Below, one piece after another: positions 58,905 through 64,000 of a stretch of DNA of 64,000 bases. Location of the stretch: NCBI GenBank assembly GCA_024741835.1, contig JAENRP010000060.1:35707-99706 (forward strand). Reading direction: 5' to 3'. The DNA is from Diplocarpon mali (taxonomy: Eukaryota; Ascomycota; Leotiomycetes; Helotiales; Drepanopezizaceae). The notes under the pieces were generated by a model. The model was not told the DNA's origin, made no database searches, and saw nothing but the letters and a program-made list of their open reading frames with translations. The position numbers and the translations under genes are program-made. Positions within the stretch are counted from its first letter, which is position 1; each line of letters starts with the position of its first letter.

Positions 58905-59531
58905 ATGTCTCTAAATACTATACATGCAGATTCTTCATCCAATGGTTGTGAAATCCCGCCCAGTTCTTTGAGATATTCAACTAGAGCCAGGAATGACCAG
59001 AAGTGGGACGCTTGGAAACAAGAAATTTATAGATTCTACATTGAAGAAGACAACACTCTGGATGCTACTATAGCGATGATCGAGTCAAGCAGTGACTTCA
59101 AGGCAAGGTCAGGCAATATGCCTGAAGTTTAAAATCTCGCTGCAATAACTAATGTCGATGGTGCAGTCCTCGAAAGTGGAAGATGAAGCTTAAGGAGTGG
59201 AGATTTGAAAAGAATCTTTCCAAGCGAGACATGGAAGTCATTGTCGCCAAAGCTCGCAAACGAGCATGGGACGAAAGCAAAGAAACTGTCTTTTTCTACG
59301 GCTCGACTCCGATTCGACCAGAAAGAATTGAGAACTTCAAAAAGCGAAAGACTGGTAAGCATGTTGTATCTTCAAGAGCGAGTACGTCTCAATCGGCGGT
59401 TCTCAACGAGAAAGCGCTCTAAAGCTCATATAGACACTCCCGAAAATGTCACCTACCGGACACCGAGTCCAAAATGCTACCCCGATAACCTTGCCTGCGA
59501 TCTTTCGGATATAAATCTGAATCATAATTAA
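58905..59531 (+). CDS. Clr5-domain protein
   Basis: Exons 58905-59107, 59167-59354 and 59434-59531 give 162 residues. The Clr5 domain spans roughly residues 32-85 and is split by intron 1: KWDAWKQEIYRFYIEEDNTL, then ATIAMIESSSDFKA joined to SPRKWKMKLKEWRFEKN. This DNA-binding-like domain is found at the N-terminus of many fungal proteins and was named after the cellulose regulator family, but most members have no known role. The rest is basic (SKRDMEVIVAKARKRAW) with a short C-terminal tail ending LSDINLNHN. Many relatives are longer, so this one is either short or continues into the ORF at 59633, although I found no in-phase donor for that. Confidence 0.7.
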
Positions 59532-59632
59532 ATTTCGACCGGCAACAGCCATTTATGAATACTCCCAGCTCCATACCATTTTGTACAGAAATATCTTCTG
59601 TCCCCAAATGAATCGCCATGTTCCTGAAACAG

Positions 59633-59999
59633 GAAACAACGAAACATATTCGAAAAGCCCTCCTTGATCACCGTCCCGAGCAGCGACTCCGTTATAGTTC
59701 ATATCGTGCCGGCTGCATCGACCTTTCACAAGGAGCTGAAGATCAAGATTCGAGACAGTTTGTCCATCGCGCGCCCGAAGAAATTTTTTGTTACCTGGGG
59801 CTGTCGTTCAACTAATGGCGAAGTCGTCGCGGCAGAATCCAATTGCTGTGTCGATCTGCCAAATTTGAGCTCGGGCTTGTATTTTCAAGAGCGCCAGCGG
59901 TCCCAATCTGCTTCATTTGGACATTGCGAAGTACGATTTGGCCCTGGTCTATTGCTCGGTATCGTCAAGGACGATGAAAACGCCACATTCACTATCTAG
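59633..59999 (+). CDS. unassigned exon-like ORF next to the Clr5 gene
   Basis: An open frame follows an acceptor-like CTGAAACAG ending at 59632. It reads SLITVPSSDSVIVHIVPAAS, then LKIKIRDSLSIARPKKFFVT, and ends GIVKDDENATFTI with TAG at 59997-59999. Composition looks coding. There is no ATG early in the frame, so it is probably a 3' exon of an unplaced gene or of the Clr5 gene. I do not recognise it. Confidence 0.3.
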
Positions 60000-61456
60000 A
60001 ATCCGCATAGAGCTGCAGAACTGACTACCAACTTATGATAGGTAAATCGTATTTAGAACACAGGAAGCTAGAAGGCTCTTCGACAGAAATTAGACTTAAT
60101 ACAACATTGTCTTCGAGATTATTTTCGAGGTGAAAATTGCTGCTGTTATAAAGACTTGGCAGGAATGTTAAATACGCAAATATTTGAAATGAAGATGGAG
60201 ATTTCTTACCTCTTCTCGCAATATGACGTGCTGGCCGAACAAAGAGCCATATTACGTTACACAACACAAAAACACTGCTATATCATCGGCATACTCAGCT
60301 CTGATCTCCTACACGGAGCACTTGATCTCGATCTGCTACTTGAGATATAGCATTTAGCTTCGCAGGGGTATCTACTACGGTCTCAATGCTTAGCTAAACC
60401 GATCTAGACTCTGGGTAAGACAAGAGGTCCTGAGGACCGCCCTCCGAAGTTCACTCCGGCCCTTGAATTTAAGCGAGAAAAACAAGCTGGGAAGGGGCAG
60501 GACAGAGTCAGTGGCTTTCACATCAAGTCAAGAGGCCCGAAGATATCTGCATACCTGACTACCTATAGATAGAAACATATGGATATGTATCCAAGTAGTC
60601 CTAGTTAGGTATGAACGATTTAACACCGTCAGTTGCGAAGAGCTCCACGGCGTTAGCTTGCTGAATCTAAAACGAACAAAAAAAATTGCAAAGAAGCTAC
60701 TACTCGCTGGCCGTCTTCTGCTCCAGAGGAGACGCATACTATTATTTCCAAATCTAGTTTTTTTTATAATCCAGAAGAGAATTAAAACTTTTCGCCGGGT
60801 GGTATCGACGTAATTTCGAAACTTTTTGAATTCGAATGAAACAATTCCTTGCTCAACTTCATTCATGCAACCGCCCCCTCCGTCCCGTAACCCAGATAAC
60901 CTAAGAATACTTGGATTGTAACGGCGGATTTACTCGTGCATAAGCTACTGTAGTATGGCCTGCAAGGGTCACTGGTTTAATAACGGCAATGAGAAATGAA
61001 CTGAAATCTTTATCTAGGTTGGCATTCCAAAGGATTTCTCCAGCTTCTGCTGGAAACACGGGCACTTGAAATCATAGCTTTCCAGAATATACTATTGCTC
61101 GCAATCCCTACGAGTGCATGACAGCTCCGCATTTGCTCAGTGAGTATGGTAGGTTATTATTAGAATAGATTTATAAATTGCCGGATAGTCCCGGCATAAG
61201 TCACGGCATAAGTGTAAGTGACATCAATGTTTTTCTTAGCCCTTATGTAGTTTCCCATCTAGATCTCACAAATACTGGGTATATTATCCCTAATAGTGGG
61301 CTCGGTAGGAGACTGCGTCTTGTGATCAGATCAATTTTGGCGAGATCTTGGGTTCTAGCAATACGAGGATCAGCGAACAGCCCATGCATGGACAGATAGA
61401 CTGAGAAAATTACAGAGACATTCAAATTATCAGAAATAGTAGTACTTGCTAGTCTC
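60000..61456. other. intergenic, nothing recognised
   Basis: AT-rich sequence with only short motif-free ORFs. Confidence 0.5.
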
Positions 61457-61945
61457 TTAGGTGAATCTAAACAGATAATCTTTTTGGCATTTCTCATAGA
61501 GCGCATTATCAGCCAGTGCAGGTGGGGCCTGCCCAGCCAAATAAGAAAATGCTGACCTTGGAGGGTGGGAGCTTGATTTAGTCCCTGTTACTGTTAGAGC
61601 TGAATGAGGAGACATCCCATATTTTGGTGGCCATCTGGGTATCATTGCTGTAACACGGAATGTACTAGAGGGATCTGTGACGGTGATATGCAAGATAACA
61701 GTGCCAACCAGAATATAGGCTTGTACTTCAAAATTGCACAGAAATATAGCCCTTAGAGGGTGTTCTTCAAACCGAAAGAAGTCTGTCTCTCTCGCGAGAG
61801 GTGCGAAAGACAACAACGGTTGAAGCCCGACATGTAATAGCGCAGGCCCGACGAAGGAATCAGATATCACCACATTCGGACTAGCGCAGAATGGGTTCTT
61901 GTACTTGATAATCATAGGCAAACAAAAACAATGGAAGAGGACCAT
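61457..61945 (-). other. isolated 162-codon ORF, possible retroelement relic
   Basis: A minus-strand ORF in AT-rich surroundings includes EVQAYILVGTVILHITVTDP and STFRVTAMIP. The first part loosely recalls the V-G-x-G-T-V strand of Ty1/copia protease regions, but the match is weak and no neighbouring gag, integrase or reverse transcriptase sequence is visible. It may equally be a chance ORF. Confidence 0.2.
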
Positions 61946-62053
61946 ACAGTAGCACGTCAGGATCGGAGTAAGATTCTAAGCCGTTTGCCGTTCGAGTAAT
62001 GAAAGAGTTCGACGAGTGGTCCCGGCGTAAACATATATTGAACGATTTTGCAT

Positions 62054-63004
62054 CTAAAAGATCTTGCTCAAAACCCTCTTCACTTGCTCTGGTTGATCTT
62101 CAGGCCCCTTTCTCGTCGCCACTTGGGTCTGCTTAAACTTCCGATGTCGTTCTCCAGTCTTTTTCCTATCCTTCGCAATGGCATCAACGCTCTCACCTGG
62201 CGTCTCTCCCATCTCCTTTCTGCATTTCGCAGCCTTCTTCGACTCCATACCTTCCAACATCTTAGCTCTTTCCACGTTCTGTACGAACTCCTTGTTTTCC
62301 TTCGTAGTCTTGCTGATTTCAGCTCTCATTCTGCTCGCTCGCTCAGCATTTTCGGAAGCAATCTGTTCAGTGAGATTGTTCCACTTGAAGCCCTTCAGGT
62401 ATAGCAAATTCCATACGTCGTCATGGTAGTATGTGCCCTTCTTTCCTCCGATAGTCTTTGCGTTTAGGAGCTCGCAAACGTGCTTCGCATGGATCTTATT
62501 CACAAACTCAACCCAGCCGTCCACGAATGATCTTTTCTTGTTGCCTCCGTTACGCACTCGACGGGTATGCGATGCGGGATCCTCTGGAGTCATGAAAATG
62601 CGATTGATGGGACCGTAGGGCTCGAGAAGTGATCGTAGTTTTTGAGGTTTCATGAAGGGCGGTATTCTGGATAAGTAGACGACGCCGGATTTCTTGATAG
62701 CTGCAGCTGTTGCGACAAGATTCTTTTTCGTCAGAGGTTTCGATACGCCGGGAAGTTCTATATAATCATCTGATTGACGGGGCTTCTTCTTCGGATGCTC
62801 CAGATCTTTTGAATCTTTCTTTAAGAGCTTCGGGTCGGAATTGTCGTCAATTTCTTCATCGTCACTCACGTCTTTCTCGACCTTCCTCCGCTTTGAACTC
62901 CTTCCGCCCTTCTTCAGCTCTTCAATTTCTGAGTCATAGCCCTGACTTTGGTCGTCATCGCTCTCGCTGGCATCGAGGAACTCATTATGTTTACGTGTCG
63001 CCAT
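62054..63004 (-). CDS. ESF2: pre-rRNA processing protein Esf2 (ABT1 family)
   Basis: A single-exon minus-strand gene of 316 residues. Esf2 is a nucleolar RNA-binding protein of the small-subunit processome and stimulates the helicase Dbp8 in yeast. The first 95 residues are acidic and basic low-complexity sequence with nuclear-localisation-like runs (GGRSSKRRKVEKD). The RRM-like domain spans about 100-220: GVVYLSRIPPFMKPQKLRSL, then YGPINRIFMTPED, DGWVEFVNKIHAKHV and GTYYHDDVWNLLYLKGFKW. The C-terminal third is a charged helix. Length and order match the family. It is divergent from the aldehyde dehydrogenase gene with 218 bp between starts. Confidence 0.93.
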   Translation of the reverse strand: MATRKHNEFLDASESDDDQSQGYDSEIEELKKGGRSSKRRKVEKDVSDDEEIDDNSDPKLLKKDSKDLEHPKKKPRQSDDYIELPGVSKPLTKKNLVATAAAIKKSGVVYLSRIPPFMKPQKLRSLLEPYGPINRIFMTPEDPASHTRRVRNGGNKKRSFVDGWVEFVNKIHAKHVCELLNAKTIGGKKGTYYHDDVWNLLYLKGFKWNNLTEQIASENAERASRMRAEISKTTKENKEFVQNVERAKMLEGMESKKAAKCRKEMGETPGESVDAIAKDRKKTGERHRKFKQTQVATRKGPEDQPEQVKRVLSKIF

Positions 63005-63222
63005 TGTTGGAGGAATTTAATCTCTGGAGGTAGCCGACAGGACAAGGACGCTTTTTAGCGCCGCCAGACAAATAAAAATAATAAGATTTGCGATGACAGC
63101 GCGGCACTACACCGGAGCGTGGCGGGGCACGTCACTTTTGAGCGGGCAGCTTCATCAGTAACCCACTTTGTTACAGAACATTTTTCGCTACCCCTCATTA
63201 CTTTACGTTCTCCAAAATCACC
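63005..63222. promoter_or_regulatory. compact divergent promoter, ESF2 / aldehyde dehydrogenase
   Basis: The 218 bases between two divergent starts must contain both promoters. No specific site is assigned. Confidence 0.5.
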
Positions 63223-64000
63223 ATGTCTCTCGAAAAAATTATCACAATCTCCCCTTCCACCAACAAGCCAATTCTAACCAGAAGTGGTATTTCTACCTCC
63301 GAACTTAGGCTGCTCCCGCAAGTGGCAACCGAAGCATTTTTGAGTTTCCGCAAGACTACTCTCGAAGAGAGGCAAGCAATCGTCAAGAAGTCCCTGAAGT
63401 TATTGAGAGACAAGCAAGATGAGCTGGCAAAGGAGCTCACAGAGCAAATGGGAAGGCCGATTGCATACACTGCTAAGGAAGTGATAACTGCGGTCAAGAG
63501 AGGAGAATATCTTTTGAAGATCAGTGATGACACATTGAAAGATACGGATGGCGAGGCAGAAAAGGGCTTCAAAAGATTTATTCGTAAAGTGCCCGTTGGG
63601 CCTGTGCTTATTCTGTTTGCATGGAACGCAAGTCGTCCTCTTAAGCCGCAAGCTCTTTGCTAAACAGCATCACAGTATCCGTATCTGATCCTCGTAAATT
63701 CCCTCATACCGGCTCTACTCGCCGGGAACTCTGTCATCCTAAAACCTTCACCGCAAACTCCCACGATTGTCGAGCACATCTCCTCTATATTCACAGAAGC
63801 CGGCCTCCCTTCGGATGTCATACAATATTTCCACTCCGGTTCTTCCACCACAATCGAAGCAATTGTCAGAAATCCCCAAATTGCCTTGGTTTGCTTCACT
63901 GGCTCTGTAGCTGGTGGAATATCTGTCCAGAAAGCTGCGGCAGACCGTGTGGTAAACGTCGGCTTGGAGCTTGGTGGCAAGGATCCCGCATACATTAGAT
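63223..64000 (+). CDS. aldehyde dehydrogenase (succinate-semialdehyde-dehydrogenase-like), 5' part
   Basis: Exon 1 is 63223-63627 and exon 2 starts at 63676 and runs off the window. About 243 residues are visible, roughly half the enzyme. The family oxidises aldehydes to acids with NAD(P). Visible signatures are EMGRPI-type helix sequence (LTEQMGRPIAYTAKEV), then WNYPYLILVNSLIPALLAGN, NSVILKPSPQTP, CFTGSVAGG and the glutamate active-site motif LELGGKDPAYI. The catalytic cysteine lies beyond the edge. The only border giving the family's W-N-Y-P-Y junction is a GC donor (AAC|GCAAGT) with acceptor CACAG. The substrate is not determinable from this half. Confidence 0.88.

Overview
This window is nuclear DNA of a filamentous ascomycete (Pezizomycotina). 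The genes are split by many short introns (mostly 45-90 bp) with GT-AG borders and a few GC-AG borders. It holds fungus-typical genes: translation elongation factor 3, an NPP1/NLP secreted protein, a Clr5-domain protein, a DUF4385 protein and a Fot1/pogo-type transposon relic. I cannot name a species. All exon borders were read by eye from splice signals and reading frame.

Layout. 1-171 is the 5' end of a sugar-transporter gene running off the left edge. 0.2-4.9 kb is gene-poor, with a 40-bp tandem repeat and two copies of a roughly 98-bp LTR-like element. 4.9-16 kb carries a Myb/SANT-like basic protein, a decayed gene fragment (8 kb), an AAA ATPase and mitochondrial malate dehydrogenase. 16-23.9 kb is a GC-rich, gene-poor block holding one intact NLP gene, with a minisatellite just upstream of its start, and a third LTR-like element. 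23.9-27.6 kb is elongation factor 3, whose 3' end contains 7-nt and 15-nt exons. 27.6-36 kb is AT-richer and gene-poor. It contains an orphan gene broken by two in-frame TGA codons and by a 1.83-kb pogo-like transposon that is itself heavily mutated, plus a small membrane-protein gene.

36.4-56.7 kb is dense housekeeping sequence: SEC7 (Arf GEF), pyruvate dehydrogenase E2, PEP7/VAC1 (FYVE), MET8 (siroheme synthase), an HbpS/GlcG-like protein, a DUF4385 protein, MCM6 and an MFS transporter. 57-62 kb is AT-rich and holds only small or orphan genes, including a Clr5 protein. 62-64 kb has ESF2 (ribosome biogenesis) and, divergently, an aldehyde dehydrogenase cut by the right edge.

The genes do not form one pathway. 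SEC7 and PEP7 both serve Golgi/endosome traffic. MDH and PDH-E2 are mitochondrial carbon metabolism. EF3 and ESF2 serve translation. MET8 and the HbpS-like gene are convergent neighbours that both plausibly handle tetrapyrroles, which is inference only. The most notable observations are the mini LTR-like family with perfect 5-bp target duplications, the nested gene/transposon wreck at 31.4-34.2 kb, the EF3 micro-exons and the GC-AG introns.
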